Source: Paracoccaceae bacterium
GTDB lineage: Bacteria > Pseudomonadota > Alphaproteobacteria > Rhodobacterales > Rhodobacteraceae
Length of the DNA: 6,052 nucleotides
Assembly (NCBI GenBank): GCA_029881635.1
Contig: JAOUMG010000138.1
Location: forward strand, 1-6,052
Direction of reading: 5' to 3'
Below are positions 5,723 through 6,052 of this stretch, in pieces (the first letter of the stretch is position 1; each line of letters begins with the position of its first letter). The position numbers and the translations under genes are program-made. Below the pieces are notes generated by a model. That model searched no databases and was not told the origin of the DNA. It saw only the letters and a program-made list of their open reading frames with translations.

Positions 5723-6052
5723 TTATGTGCCTAGGGGGTCGCGCAGCCAGCCATTGGCAAAGTTCAGGTCGGTGCAGCCGGTGAAACGACCCAGTCGGCC
5801 AAGCTCTGCCTCAAGCCGTGCTTTGCGTCCCTGTCCCATCACGACTCCGGCTTCAGGCCAGAATGCCGAGGTGACCAGCCGACCTTCTGCGCGCTGGCAT
5901 TTCAGGTCGACACGGCCGATCAGCCTCGCGCCTTCCATGACCGGAAATACATAGTATCCGTAGCGGCGCTTGGCTTCGGGCACAAAAACCTCAATGCGGT
6001 AGTGAAAGCCGAAAAGCCGTTCGGCGCGCTTCCGGTCCCTCAGTGCCGGATC
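5723..6052 (-). CDS. YcaQ/AlkX-like winged-helix protein (COG3214, HTH_42), C-terminal fragment cut by window edge
   Basis: The last 109 codons and TAA stop of a gene that begins beyond the right edge. The frame is open to base 6052. The visible part starts DPALRDRKRAERLFGFHYRI, followed by EVFVPEAKRRYGYYVFPVME (residues 21-40 of the fragment) and then GARLIGRVDLKCQRAEG; this is the characteristic C-terminal portion of the winged-helix YcaQ family. The E. coli member is a DNA glycosylase that opens interstrand crosslinks. Its catalytic Gln-x-Gln motif would lie upstream, outside the window, so activity cannot be judged here. A GTG at 5983 could be mistaken for a start, but the conserved sequence continues upstream of it. 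The gene appears to be a normal neighbour rather than part of the transport locus. Confidence 0.85.
   Translation of the reverse strand, partial: DPALRDRKRAERLFGFHYRIEVFVPEAKRRYGYYVFPVMEGARLIGRVDLKCQRAEGRLVTSAFWPEAGVVMGQGRKARLEAELGRLGRFTGCTDLNFANGWLRDPLGT

Noticed and set aside
1..6052. Mobile element, CRISPR, phage or defence system
   Set aside because: No transposase, integrase, repeat-spacer array, tRNA, or nuclease/toxin-like gene is visible. All space is taken by ordinary transport, regulatory and repair-type genes.

Overview
The window looks like chromosomal DNA of an alphaproteobacterium, most likely Rhodobacteraceae (Roseobacter/Paracoccus-like). This rests on protein resemblance recalled from memory (the TRAP binding protein, RpiR regulator and YcaQ-like protein), moderately high GC and dense gene packing. 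No database search was possible.

Layout from left to right. A four-gene minus-strand unit fills 1-3713. In transcription order it is an N-formylglutamate amidohydrolase-like enzyme (3713-2892), the small TRAP membrane subunit DctQ (2890-2384), the large TRAP membrane subunit DctM (2384-1056) and the periplasmic TRAP solute-binding protein (from 1002, cut by the left edge). The first three genes are nearly fused: a 1-nt gap, then a 1-nt stop/start overlap. The binding-protein gene follows a 53-nt gap with a small hairpin and a strong ribosome binding site. A compact 109-nt divergent region (3714-3822) separates this unit from a plus-strand RpiR/MurR-family regulator (3823-4695). That region holds a repeated GTTACAA motif that could be the regulator's operator.

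The regulator gene runs tail to tail, with one base between stop codons, into a minus-strand EamA/DMT-type ten-helix transporter (5587-4697). A 135-nt non-coding stretch follows. The right edge holds the C-terminal 109 codons of a minus-strand YcaQ/AlkX-like winged-helix protein.

Likely joint function (inference): the RpiR regulator controls import of an organic acid by the TRAP transporter and its cytoplasmic hydrolysis, perhaps deformylation or deacylation, by the amidohydrolase. The substrate cannot be read from the sequence. The EamA transporter could be an exporter in the same locus or an unrelated neighbour. The YcaQ-like gene looks like unrelated housekeeping DNA repair. I see no mobile element, CRISPR array, tRNA or rRNA, and no clearly new system. 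The most notable point is the tight coupling of an amidohydrolase to an unusual TRAP system.
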